From: Coemansia sp. RSA 922
Lineage: Eukaryota > Kickxellomycota > Kickxellomycetes > Kickxellales > Kickxellaceae
Reading direction: 5' to 3'
Assembly (NCBI GenBank): GCA_027577415.1
Contig: JANBQS010000009.1
Span: 1-64,000, forward strand
Length of the DNA stretch: 64,000 nt
The position numbers and the translations under genes are program-made. Numbering within the stretch: the stretch's first letter is position 1; the number at the start of each line of letters is the position of its first letter. This document shows, in pieces, positions 39,869 through 49,642 of this stretch. The notes beneath the pieces are model-generated. The model saw only the letters and a program-made list of their open reading frames with translations, was not told the DNA's origin and searched no databases.

Positions 39869-41932
39869 TCAATTAAACTGAGGTAACTTGTTAACTGGTA
39901 GTAACGAGGATTTTCTGAGCACAGTTTTGATGTTGACCAGCTTCAACTGCGGAGCCAAGTGACCTGGAAGGGCTGTCGACTTGCGAGAGGCATTACGACA
40001 TGCCTGGTCAGATGCAACAAGGTAGACAGTAGACAGGGGTCTGCCCATATGCTGAGCGACTCTACATGCCTCAGAGATTCCCGCTATAGCGCATTCCTCT
40101 GGCGACAATGCCGACATCACACTGTCCTCTGGTCTAACCATATAGGCGCAGTTCTCCATAATATAGTCGATATCAAAATACTCGCAGCCAGTAGCCAGCA
40201 CAAACGACGCCAGCCCCTTTTGCTCACGACGCTGGAACGTCACAAAGTCCAGGCCTCGCATGGGACCACAAGCACTGGCAGAGTTGGCAGCAGAGTAGTA
40301 CCCAACAGTATCGACGCCATGGGCAAAGGGCCGCAAGGAATTTAGCCTAATGTCTTCGCGTGTTTTAGGCGCAGCTCCGAATATCCGGTGGTCGTAGGTA
40401 CCGCGAGATTCCAAAAAGTCCATACCCTCACGACGCAGCATCCACAGCAGACAGGCAAAAGCCATTTCATAACAACCACGGCTGCTCAAGCCCAGTCTCT
40501 TACTCACTGTAGTAAACACGCAGGCGTCCTTGGAAACCTGGCCGAATACATAATTGGCCCGTCTCGGCGACACAAACTCCAGCTCGCTAGGCGACCCCTG
40601 CCCACGCTCATCGGCGGAGAACATTTGGAAATGAGCATTATACTCGGCCTGTACCCCGCATTTCTCCAGACCCTTGACATCCCCCGAACCCTGATCCGTC
40701 GGAAGCTTAAAGAATAGTCGGAATACGGCCTCGGCAAATTGATGCGCGCTCTCAGAAAGCACAGGTCGCAGACACGTACGGTCCAGTTCGCTGCCCAGCC
40801 CCCGCAACGTCTCGTTGTCTAGTCCAGAGTAGTCGGTAGTAAAGCCACTGACGCGCTTGCTAAAGTCCGTAAAACCCGTAGCACCAGCAGCCCGCTCAAA
40901 CAATAGCGCCAAATCTCCTGGGTGAAATGCTGTATTCTGGTATACCAGGTGACGCACAAGCGACTCTTTCGCTGCCAAGCACTCTCTAGCCATTGCGTCA
41001 AACGACTCGGTCATATAGTGAGCCAGTATGGCCTGAATCTCGTCCTCCTTGTACTGTGGCGGAATGCGAGCAGCAGCATTAGAAAATGCCGGGATATACT
41101 CATTGGCGGTAGTAGCCAGAGCCAAGAAAAACACGTCTGAACGCTGGGCAATAGCCTGGACAATATTGCTGATCACCGGTATTTGTCCAGAGTACCCGTC
41201 GACGCAGAACAAAACTCGAAGTAGTCGGCCATTTTCATCCTCACGAGCCTTGCAAAAGCTGTTAACAGAGTCGAGGAGCTGAAGTGCCAGCATCCTGGGA
41301 TCCGTCATATCTGCCAACGATAGTTCTTGAAACACTTTCGCATTAAACTCATCGTCCGCCCCAAACCCCAGACTGATAGCCGCCGCCAAGTAAGATACCT
41401 GAGCCCAGTCCTCCAGTGCCGCCCAAGCCTGACAGTCAGCAATATACACGACACGCACATTAGTGCTATTATTTATAGCACGAGCAGCAAGCTCTCGCAA
41501 TACGTGACTCTTGCCAGTTCCAGCGCAGCCAGTAAAGTACAATACGTTGTCAAGCGCCACTGTACTTGGAGCAGCTCGTCTTGCATCTAATCTTCTGACG
41601 AAACCCGTACCCTTTGCAAATGCTGGTGGTGGGCCAGCATTGAGGAACCGTTGGAGCTTGCCAGTTGGCAGCAAATGACGCTTGACGACCGATGGACGTA
41701 GCAGCATCTGTGTATATTGCTCACTGGCGACTCCACTGGTTGACAGCGCCATGTCAGGCAGTCTAGCTACTTGTGGTGTATCGCTGCCCAGAAGCTTCTC
41801 AGTGTCTAAGCTGCGCAGGTACTCTCGCCGCTTGGTAACTAGTGCGCTGTAAGTTGAGTCAGCGTTGTAGCCGTGCAATAGCTGCAATGTGGCCCCTGCC
41901 GTCCCAGGCTGCTGTGACTCAAACATTGACAT
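39869..41932 (-). CDS. P-loop NTPase of unknown family, 687 aa
   Basis: A Walker A motif GCAGTGKSH (135-143) lies in LYFTGCAGTGKSHVL. A Walker B-like VLFCVDG (240-246, Asp245) is followed by a sensor-like FFLALATTANE. The order (P-loop, hydrophobic strand with Asp, then SxN/ATT sensor and a Tyr/Glu-rich helix) recalls the NTPase of RHS/Crinkler-type proteins. I cannot confirm this, and there is no LFLAK-type N-terminus. The C-terminal 300 residues (e.g. FVTFQRREQKGLASFVLATG) match nothing I know. Start is the first ATG (MSMFESQQPG); a second Met is two codons downstream. GC-rich and fully open, so functional. Alternatives are a STAND-like signalling ATPase. Confidence 0.6.
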   Translation of the reverse strand: MSMFESQQPGTAGATLQLLHGYNADSTYSALVTKRREYLRSLDTEKLLGSDTPQVARLPDMALSTSGVASEQYTQMLLRPSVVKRHLLPTGKLQRFLNAGPPPAFAKGTGFVRRLDARRAAPSTVALDNVLYFTGCAGTGKSHVLRELAARAINNSTNVRVVYIADCQAWAALEDWAQVSYLAAAISLGFGADDEFNAKVFQELSLADMTDPRMLALQLLDSVNSFCKAREDENGRLLRVLFCVDGYSGQIPVISNIVQAIAQRSDVFFLALATTANEYIPAFSNAAARIPPQYKEDEIQAILAHYMTESFDAMARECLAAKESLVRHLVYQNTAFHPGDLALLFERAAGATGFTDFSKRVSGFTTDYSGLDNETLRGLGSELDRTCLRPVLSESAHQFAEAVFRLFFKLPTDQGSGDVKGLEKCGVQAEYNAHFQMFSADERGQGSPSELEFVSPRRANYVFGQVSKDACVFTTVSKRLGLSSRGCYEMAFACLLWMLRREGMDFLESRGTYDHRIFGAAPKTREDIRLNSLRPFAHGVDTVGYYSAANSASACGPMRGLDFVTFQRREQKGLASFVLATGCEYFDIDYIMENCAYMVRPEDSVMSALSPEECAIAGISEACRVAQHMGRPLSTVYLVASDQACRNASRKSTALPGHLAPQLKLVNIKTVLRKSSLLPVNKLPQFN

Positions 41933-42121
41933 GATATAATATAGAGTACAAGAAAATAATTGTAGAAAAATAGTGGAAATGAAAGATACAAGAACATGAG
42001 TTCCCTAGAAAATAGAAATAAAGGGGAGAGGGGCGATATGCACAGCTGTCATGTCTGCATTGAACATGTGCAAAAAAAATCACACTTGACATCCTTTTTC
42101 TATTGTCCTAAAAATAAAAGC

Positions 42122-44551
42122 TCATGCTACTTTAGACATCGGCCCGTGGCTTCTAAAGGGTATTCCAAGCGAACGTGGGGTCTTTGCCGCTTGCATTGTC
42201 ATGTATCGCAGCCGACTGTCTGACAGGGTGATTTCCTTGCCGACCTGCTCAGTGAAAGCATCTACGGGCTCCAACTTTAGCGCAATGACTTTGGGCACAA
42301 TAATGCGGTCACCGCTCAACAATCTCTGCACCAAAGGCCGATACCAAAGGTTAAGGGGCCACCTTCCACTAGCCGCATCCGTGTTTAATTCGTGCACCAT
42401 GATCGCGCCACCGTGTATAACGACAACCACGGCCGCCTTGCTGTACAAGATATCGCTAAGGTCAAACGTCGTTTGGTCAAGTCGCGCATTCCGATTACCA
42501 CTTGGCTGATGAGTATTGTCTCTGTACTCCTTGAGCGTCAAAAGTGGGTACTCTGCTTGAATGTCCCAGTTGGTTGCACATACCAGGCGCAATGCCATAA
42601 ATTCGGCATCCAGTCCGGGTCCTCGCGGAAAGCTCATACGAAACGCATACGGCGTGGTAAAGTACCTAGGTATTAAAATATTCATATCCAACTCATTGAC
42701 AATCAACGTACATATCCCAGGACAATGGCCAGTGCAAGTGCACCAGGCGGGCACCGAATTACAGTAATCAATGTCACCTAAAACGTCCCAGCTACCCAAT
42801 GGCTCATGCAAGTCGTGTTGGCGGCCAATGACATAGTCGGGAATATCTGACCCAGGAACTCCGAAGCGGGGCTGGAACGGCGAGAAACAGAGAAGCTTGA
42901 GTTCGGTTCGAATGGTCATAAATGTGCTTTTACCTGTCTCCTCATCGTTGGCCGTTAGATCCGTTTCAGAAAAGACGCCGTATACTGTGCGCAGCAAGTA
43001 GAGCAGCCAGATAGTGGAGCCCCAGTAAATGTCTGTAGACCTGAACAGCGTCAAAAGGTCGAATATAAAGGCACCCGTGGTGTCGCGCCCAATGATAAGC
43101 TTCCTTAGCAAGTCGTCTGGTATTTGCACGCCCTCGATTTCAAACTGTGGATGCTCTGTATTGCTTGCAGAACTGGCCGCCGAGATGCTGCCAGTCGACC
43201 GATGATGCAAAGGCAGCATCGTGAGGTTAAGGAGTACGTATACCTCACAGCCACTAGTAATCTGTCGACCCAGTTTGGACTGCAGTCGCTTAAGCAACAG
43301 GTCATAGGCCGCGTGTGCATAGGTCCTGCCACCCGCTTCGTTCTTGACCTGATCTCCGCCTGTATTAGCACGAAACATGTGAGCGCTTGGCGAATGGTCG
43401 CTGCCAACCCCGCCAAACAGCGAGCGGTACACTGCGTCCAGGTCACTGTGAGTCACCACCAGCATAGTCTTGGCGAGCTTCCGCCGAACCATGCGAAACG
43501 AGCTGGTAAGCAAGTAGGGCGGCACATAAGCAACGGCCTCGGACAACAAGATGACGCGCAAGCTGTGCAATGCGTTGGAGTACAGCAGCCGAGCTGCCGA
43601 GCATTCGTCAGTGGCCATGCGTGTAACTAACCGGCGCTCGCCCAGCATCGCGTGGCCAAAAACAGGCGAGCTCTCGTTAGGCTCAGTCGGCTGACTATCA
43701 ACATCGGCCTTAGTTTCGTCAATACTCCAACTGCGAGCACTGAGCTGGCGATTAGCCATATTCGACAACATATAGTACAGGGCATAGCGAATCCAAGGCA
43801 CATGCTGGAACAAAGTTCGATGACGCGCTAAATCAGCCATACGATAGTCCAAGCCAGCTCTCTCTGCGCTGCCATGAATAGGCGTAAGTCTGCGAATACG
43901 ACGTACAAAGTTGAATATGACGCGCCAAAACTGTCTCCACGCTGGCGGAATCCCCGTAGACACGAGCCAGTATGCCAGACCGCAGAACAAAAAGCCCGTC
44001 CACTGAACGACAATAACACTACGCCCATTAGTAGGCGAGTAGTACACAGTGCGAATTGCGCGTCGGAGCTTGCCCATCTCTGGATACCTAGCCAGCTCCG
44101 CCAGTTCAAGCAGCGTTTTGGCGTTACTGCTAGTCTGAATAATTGTGACAAGCTCATCTACCGACAAGTGTTCCTTGCCTATGCAACCAACTGAGTCCGC
44201 CTCGCCGATACTTGTCAGGATGCGACGGCGCATCGACTCGGAGTTCGGCTCATACGTTTGTGTGTGGCACTTGTTAGTGCATGTGTAGAGCGATACGCAA
44301 AAGTCGTCCTCAATGCTGCTCTTAAGCCAGTCGAGGAACCGCTGCAATCTGCGCTCACACAGCTGGACTGGAGATGGCAGAATTTGGATAAGTGCTGCTG
44401 TCAGTGCTACAAGTCCCGTCGTGCCGCCTAGGAGGTCCATTTGGTTGACAGCGACCTTGCCACTGTCGTCACTGTCGTCGGCTCCGAGAGCTAGCTGGGC
44501 CAGCAGAGCTAGCACAGTAGCGAGTAACGATAGCAGCATCTTTCTGGCCAA
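42122..44551 (-). CDS. large secreted or membrane protein of unknown function, 809 aa
   Basis: An N-terminal signal peptide (MARKMLLSLLATVLALLAQL, cleavage near ALGA-DD) is followed by a hydrophobic segment (GLVALTAALIQIL) and another around 180-200 (VIVVQWTGFLFCGLAYWLVS), so it may be membrane anchored. Two cysteine clusters stand out: CVSLYTCTNKCHTQTYEP near 84-101, and YCNSVPAWCTCTGHCPGIC in the C-terminal third. The second has the spacing of a small disulphide or metal knuckle. The last part (ALRLVCATNWDIQAEYPLLT) looks like a beta-rich domain. I recognise no family. It is head-to-tail with the P-loop gene, 190 bp apart. Confidence 0.6.
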   Translation of the reverse strand: MARKMLLSLLATVLALLAQLALGADDSDDSGKVAVNQMDLLGGTTGLVALTAALIQILPSPVQLCERRLQRFLDWLKSSIEDDFCVSLYTCTNKCHTQTYEPNSESMRRRILTSIGEADSVGCIGKEHLSVDELVTIIQTSSNAKTLLELAELARYPEMGKLRRAIRTVYYSPTNGRSVIVVQWTGFLFCGLAYWLVSTGIPPAWRQFWRVIFNFVRRIRRLTPIHGSAERAGLDYRMADLARHRTLFQHVPWIRYALYYMLSNMANRQLSARSWSIDETKADVDSQPTEPNESSPVFGHAMLGERRLVTRMATDECSAARLLYSNALHSLRVILLSEAVAYVPPYLLTSSFRMVRRKLAKTMLVVTHSDLDAVYRSLFGGVGSDHSPSAHMFRANTGGDQVKNEAGGRTYAHAAYDLLLKRLQSKLGRQITSGCEVYVLLNLTMLPLHHRSTGSISAASSASNTEHPQFEIEGVQIPDDLLRKLIIGRDTTGAFIFDLLTLFRSTDIYWGSTIWLLYLLRTVYGVFSETDLTANDEETGKSTFMTIRTELKLLCFSPFQPRFGVPGSDIPDYVIGRQHDLHEPLGSWDVLGDIDYCNSVPAWCTCTGHCPGICTLIVNELDMNILIPRYFTTPYAFRMSFPRGPGLDAEFMALRLVCATNWDIQAEYPLLTLKEYRDNTHQPSGNRNARLDQTTFDLSDILYSKAAVVVVIHGGAIMVHELNTDAASGRWPLNLWYRPLVQRLLSGDRIIVPKVIALKLEPVDAFTEQVGKEITLSDSRLRYMTMQAAKTPRSLGIPFRSHGPMSKVA

Positions 44552-45070
44552 AATAACACAAACTAGAAGGAAATAGCGACAACTACTTTAAAGTGAATTA
44601 TTTCTTACAATAAAAAAAGTGAAGCATGATGATGATGTTGTATGGGGGCTTTTGTCATTACGATCGACAAGCACATATGTTGATCATTTAAATAGAGCAA
44701 TAGAATAATAATAATAAAATTCATGATATTTTCGTAAACAACTACTGACTAAAGAATGGTTAAATTGCCTATTAGGATGCAGTAAACGCATAATGCGAAG
44801 CTCGCTTCAGGTAGACATGCTTACGTATATTGAGTATTCCAACTGTCATACAAGGAAGAAACGTGTAAAGCTCAGCCAAGTCCTCGCGACAAAATACCAG
44901 GAACAGTCGGCTATTGGCCAAGTCGATCTCTAGCATATCATGAAGAGTTCATGTTCTTTTGGCTCTGCCCTTGGTAAGAGACCCATTGAGTTGTGTCTAC
45001 CCGCCAGGGAGGATCCCTCTGGCACACCATGTTTGCTGGGAACTAAATGAAAATAGCTTTTTTTTGCATC
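44552..45070 (-). other. intergenic region with probable LINE 3' remnant
   Basis: Upstream of the 809-aa gene. On the minus strand 44770-44950 there is an open stretch reading LEIDLANSRLFLVFCREDLA then a tail. It follows the dead reverse transcriptase at 45071-45680 and could be its C-terminal remnant. No intact gene. Confidence 0.4.
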
Positions 45071-45680
45071 TCAAAGAGTAGGAATCCGAGGCTGCCCTGC
45101 TTCTTTAGGCAGGATGATGATGTCATACTGGCCCTCCATGTGTCCTGTGGCGATGCCGTCCTTGGAAAAGTAGATTCCCAAGTATCCGATAACAGCGCAA
45201 TCTGGGAGAATAGGGATACCTGGCAGTGCAAGTGCCGTGCTACCAATATGCAGCATCTCTGTTTTATCGTCATTTAATTTGGCGTTCGATGAATGACTGT
45301 GTAGCTCTATTGCGTGGCGGAGTGCTATCACATCGTCCTCAGAGGATAGTGCGACAGCGACATCCTTGGCAAAGGCAATAGCGCGGAGAGTGTATTCAGG
45401 CAGTCTGATGCCCACAGGGTGCTTGCGGAACTAGCGTAAAAGGGGCTCGGCGATGAGGTCATAGAGCAAAGGTGAAAGCGGATCACCCTGCCGAAGGCCT
45501 TGGCAAATCCAAATGCCTGTCACTTTCCAGGAGCCAAACCTCATGTCAGCAATGCTACCCTTATATATCGAGAATACGAGGTAAAATTATCTTTCTCCAA
45601 TGCCGCAGTTAGTCTTGCATTGGTCTAGATACTCCCAATCCACTTGGTCATAGGCCTTGTGATGTTGTTTTGTATAATTG
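45071..45680 (-). pseudogene. dead non-LTR (LINE) reverse transcriptase fragment
   Basis: Read on the minus strand, the fragment gives the LINE reverse-transcriptase motifs in order: KAYDQVDWEYLDQ, then after a stop (45587-45589) FYLVFSIYKGSIADMRFGSW, GLRQGDPLSPLLYDLIAEPL, a TAG at 45431-45433, then LRAIAFAKDVAVALSSEDDV and HSHSSNAKLNDDKTEMLHIG. The catalytic FADD box reads FAKD, so the active site is lost as well as the frame being interrupted. The endonuclease and 5' part are missing. An old, 5'-truncated copy. Confidence 0.85.
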
Positions 45681-46439
45681 GCCTTTCTCTTACTTATTTT
45701 GGCGCAACATTCAAGCGATGGAATAATAGCTAGAAAAGGGACAACGTGGGCGTCCCTTCTAACTGAATCTTGAGGGGCCGCACAAGGGAATAAATTTTTT
45801 TTGTTACAATTGGCTGGTGACGTAAGCGGGTTTTTGGGGTTGTAGCATAAATAGGCAAGCCTCTTGACATCACAAACTAGCTGCTGAGTCATAGTGGGTA
45901 GCAAGGTACGTGCCAATTCGTACATACACGTTGTTGCAATGGCTTGGAAGTGCCACTACCACTTACCCTGGTGGATGGGGTTCGATGCCGGTAGGTGGCT
46001 AACTAACAAACAGGATTGGTATTTTTGTAAAAAATTAAAAAAAAAAGTATGTTTCACCTCTAGTTATTTTTTTGCTTCTCGCTAATGTGCTTTCAACGAT
46101 TATTTATATTTATCTCCAACATAGATATCGCCTGTTGATAAAAATAAATATTGATAGGGAACCAATAGAGAGGTATCAAAATGGATTGGATTGATATTAC
46201 AAACTATACATGTATTTCCACGAAAAAGGACTGGCATGTCAAATTCAAGTAATAAATACTCAGACTCTGTGCATGGTCGTTGCTCACTGGCAAGAGCGGC
46301 ATGCTTAAAGTTGGGACAACGTCTGGCGATTTGTGCAGCAACAACTGTTATCTACTCTGCCAAATTATTTTTTTTGACTTTGTCATCATCATCACCATCT
46401 TCTAGAGTGCAGCATCATCTAATGTTGTAATTCAAGGAG
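45681..46439. other. intergenic region
   Basis: AT-rich with short open frames on both strands; nothing supported. Confidence 0.45.
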
Positions 46440-47465
46440 GGGTATTTCTTACAGTGTATTCGGGTTCTTGCTCACTGGTAACACGTCAACAATTGGCACA
46501 TATCCTTCGATGTTGCATGTGAGAGAGTGACTAGACTTGTAATTGCTGAAATAATTGAGAGCATATCACAAGCATCGAGCGGAAGGTAGTAAAATTACAA
46601 TCCCCAGAGAGCTGAGGTGCTCAAAGCAGTTTTCATAGCCCTCGGCATATGTTTGTTATCTGTATTGCTCCACTGAAATGAATTATTGGTCACCCCCAAT
46701 ACACTATTGATTTGCCGTAGAATATGCGCACTTGCCTGTCCAAATATAAGAGCACCATGTGCAGAATGCCGCTGCGACTAAGAAAATTGAATCTGCCAAG
46801 AGCGTTCTTCATGAGCACTCTAATTTGGAGAGCTAGTTTCTGTAGAGGTCTTTTGTCACCAGTAATAGCTCATTCATTTCGACAGGGGTATCTATGACAA
46901 ACTGTTATAGACTGCCAGAGTTGTGGATTATTGTGCACCAATCCTCATCATCGATGTTTTTGATATTTAACTACTTTAGTGCGCTGGCGTTGAGATTGGC
47001 TAACTATGTAAATGGAGCGCACACCGTATCTAGCCCTTGCGTAATAGTCATCAATCCAGACATGCTACGTAGTTTAAGCGTTGCCAAAGTATAGGTAGTC
47101 AGGGATTGTATGTATATAAGGGAGAACTCGACTACAGCGGTTGCAGATGGAGTCAGTCGTTTTATTGATTGAACAAAGTTGGCTATCTCTTTATTCTTGT
47201 TGGCTGGAACAGCAGCTGGTGATACTTCACAACTAGGCTTTCGGGGGTTCATCGAAGCAAGGTTTAAAATGGAGACAACCTTTAGGAAATTACAATTAGG
47301 CGAGTATGATAATGATGACGTCGTTGTATTGGGGCCCGGTATGGGCACGAGAGTGAATTGATGTTTATTGTTGTAAAGAGAAACCCAGCTACTGCCCGGA
47401 AACCAAACAACTTCCCCTAGTGAGGACCAATTATGGACTGATGAGCCGCGACGACCCTGATTCAA
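46440..47465 (-). pseudogene. decayed F-box/LRR-like gene
   Basis: Minus-strand text resembles the intact F-box/LRR genes but is broken by stops. NKNKEIANFVQSIKRLTPSA (47004-47465 frame) corresponds to ESNITAFVQRIRQMVPKATD of the 25757 gene. Past a stop comes LANLNASALK-stop-LNIKNIDDEDWCTIIHNSGS, then stop, QFVIDTPVEMNELL. This matches LKLSKIDLSVLDYISILRC and LLLDAPIEVSKEAQ of the 47972 gene. Further down, FEHLSSLGIVILLPSARCL aligns with MSKLTVVTLCPYSEPI. Stops include those near 46968 and 46904. It is inverted relative to the intact paralogue 500 bp away. Ends are approximate. Confidence 0.65.
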
Positions 47466-47544
47466 CTGGTTGTTTCCAACTAGTTTTCACTGGAGGATGC
47501 CGTGGCAATAACCCAACTGTAATAGTCGAGGCCCGGTATGGGCA
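47333..47544. repeat. 15-bp direct repeat GGCCCGGTATGGGCA
   Basis: Identical 15-mers at 47333-47347 and 47530-47544, 197 bp apart, inside and just upstream of the decayed F-box gene. They may be remnants of an internal duplication. Confidence 0.5.
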
Positions 47545-47673
47545 TGAACTGTGGCCCTTATTCAAATCATGACATATCCAGTATGCCAACTTATGGAATA
47601 TATCAGCATCATTTTCTACTACTCGAGCAATAGCCTATACTGCGCATGCTGCTTGTCTAACACGCATGGTTAA

Positions 47674-47682
47674 TATATAAAG
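47674..47682 (+). promoter_or_regulatory. TATA box upstream of the F-box/LRR gene at 47972
   Basis: TATATAAAG at 47674-47682, about 290 bp before the start codon. A possible 5' UTR intron (GTGTATTCTC...TTTTTCAG, 47857-47912) would account for the long distance. Confidence 0.35.
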
Positions 47683-47971
47683 GTGCTGCCTTTGTTATCC
47701 TTTTGCCAAATGGAGAGCTTTGCTTGCTGCCTTTTGCCTATCTCGAAAAGGGCTCTTTTTATTTCAGCTTTGCAGCTACACTATCAAAGCTTTTTACGAG
47801 CAGCTCTTTTAAGAAAAGCACGGCAGCTTATTCAAACTTTTATCCACGTCCAACAGGTGTATTCTCTTTCTTGCCTACTTTAAACAATCACCATTAATTT
47901 TTTATTTTTCAGTGTCAGCATTATCCCTTGATCTTTACCTTGAGCGTCGGACATCTATTCTAGTTGCTATA

Positions 47972-49642
47972 ATGTTCGAGCTGGGCACACTTCCTGACCA
48001 CTTGATTAGAAATATAGCACAACATGGAAAATTCAATGCTATGAAACATCATACTATCAAACATGGTTGTGATTTTGACCTCTCTGAAGTGGCAAGGTAT
48101 TCTCAAATTTCGTCAAAATGGAGATTGGCTTGCTTACCATTCTTGAGTGCTCTTGCTATATTTGACATTGACGTGTACAGCACTTTAGCCGAGCAAGAAA
48201 TTAGTAAGCTTGCTAATACAATCGAGTTTTCCATTGATAACAATGCTCAGAAGTATGTAAAGTCGGTCAATATGAACATTCACTATGCTAATGTGGTGGA
48301 TGGAACGGCATGGAAAGTAATGGGTTCACCAATGTTTAAAAATTCAATATTTGTCAATGTCAATTATATCAAGTTGCGTCTATCAGCTAGAAACATGCAA
48401 ATGCTACCAAGTGACGAAGAATGCGAGGCCAACATTACACTGTTTTCTAAAAGGCTTCACCAAATGTTCCCCAATACAAGTGCTCTACATTTGGATAGCA
48501 CTAACGATATTAACAGGGCAAGGTCGGTAGTACCAATAGGTCTAAAACAGCTAGTTGCGTTATTGCTAGTCAACAAAAAGGAGATTGGCTACACTTTTAG
48601 TGAAGACAATTTCATCGTGGGTGGATTGCCAGCCTTGACAGGATTAACAAAGATTTTGTATGACGAATGTTATGATTCTGATCTTTTCGCCAAGCTAATA
48701 TGCCTAAATTCTTCAACACTAATTGAACTCAAGGTCACCTTTGAAAATCGGCTTTTCTTTCGAGATATTGTCATCACTAGTGATGGAGCGCCCATAGTGT
48801 ATCCTATTCTCAAGTCCCTGACACTTATCCACGGGGGAATAAGAGACGATGAACGTATCTTGCTATTAGATGGTGCACCATTTCCAGTACTTACTAGCCT
48901 AAAGGTGATTGGATTAAACTGTGTTGGCAATGATATACTGTTTCGAGGTAATAATCAGACGCTGGAACATATCGACATTTGGCCAGTAGTTAATGAATAT
49001 TTGTTTATTCCCAATATTGAAGGCAATATGCAAACAAAGTTCCCAAGACTAAAGAATATAAGTATTGATATTTACCATAATGGTGAGATGTCCGAACTAG
49101 ATGCTGAGCGCAAGATTCTAGAGTTTGCTACTAACAGTGGATCAAACGTCCAGTGCATGTACTTTGAATTGGGCCATTGCATCAACAAGGACAACTTTAT
49201 GAGCAAGCTTTGCAGCTCAAGCATGGTTCGTTGCTTGGCTACTCTCAAGCTATCTAAAATTGATTTGTCAGTTCTAGATTATATCTCAATTTTGAGGTGT
49301 ACACCAAATCTAACACATTTGTTATTAGATGCACCAATAGAAGTGTCAAAAGAGGCACAGGTTACTCTTGAATGCATGACAGATCAAAATAGCTTGGCGC
49401 AGCTTTGCGAGAATAACTATATGCCCATGTCCAAGTTAACAGTGGTTACACTATGCCCGTATTCAGAGCCAATAACTGCTGCTCATATAGGGCAGATTTT
49501 GAGTCTGTTGTGTCCAAGGATGGCTATGGTGAGGTGTGAGGGATATGCAAGGTTTATAGAGATGGCTTATAGTTGCGTATCCAAATTGCCTGTTTACAGC
49601 AACTATCAACAAAGGCTAGTACAAATTGAATGGGTCTTGTAA
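47972..49642 (+). CDS. F-box/LRR-like protein, 556 aa
   Basis: Start at ATG 47972 (MFELGTLPDHLIRNIAQHGK), which places the degenerate F-box LPDHLIRNI at the N-terminus; the earlier GTG is not used. FDLSEVARYSQISSKWRLACLP completes the F-box-like fold. The rest is irregular LRR: MFPNTSALHLDSTNDINRA, LPALTGLTKILYDECYDSD, FPVLTSLKVIGLNCVGNDIL, FRGNNQTLEHIDI, TPNLTHLLLDAPIEV. It is a clear paralogue of the 25757 gene through the GNDILFRGNNQTLEHI block. Codon use is AT-rich unlike core genes. It is probably an Skp1-docking substrate receptor, target unknown. Confidence 0.75.
   Translation: MFELGTLPDHLIRNIAQHGKFNAMKHHTIKHGCDFDLSEVARYSQISSKWRLACLPFLSALAIFDIDVYSTLAEQEISKLANTIEFSIDNNAQKYVKSVNMNIHYANVVDGTAWKVMGSPMFKNSIFVNVNYIKLRLSARNMQMLPSDEECEANITLFSKRLHQMFPNTSALHLDSTNDINRARSVVPIGLKQLVALLLVNKKEIGYTFSEDNFIVGGLPALTGLTKILYDECYDSDLFAKLICLNSSTLIELKVTFENRLFFRDIVITSDGAPIVYPILKSLTLIHGGIRDDERILLLDGAPFPVLTSLKVIGLNCVGNDILFRGNNQTLEHIDIWPVVNEYLFIPNIEGNMQTKFPRLKNISIDIYHNGEMSELDAERKILEFATNSGSNVQCMYFELGHCINKDNFMSKLCSSSMVRCLATLKLSKIDLSVLDYISILRCTPNLTHLLLDAPIEVSKEAQVTLECMTDQNSLAQLCENNYMPMSKLTVVTLCPYSEPITAAHIGQILSLLCPRMAMVRCEGYARFIEMAYSCVSKLPVYSNYQQRLVQIEWVL

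Noticed and set aside
45940..46010. Possible tRNA B-box GGTTCGATGCC near 45979
   Set aside because: The surrounding sequence does not fold into a cloverleaf and there is no A-box at the right distance. No tRNA was found anywhere in the window.
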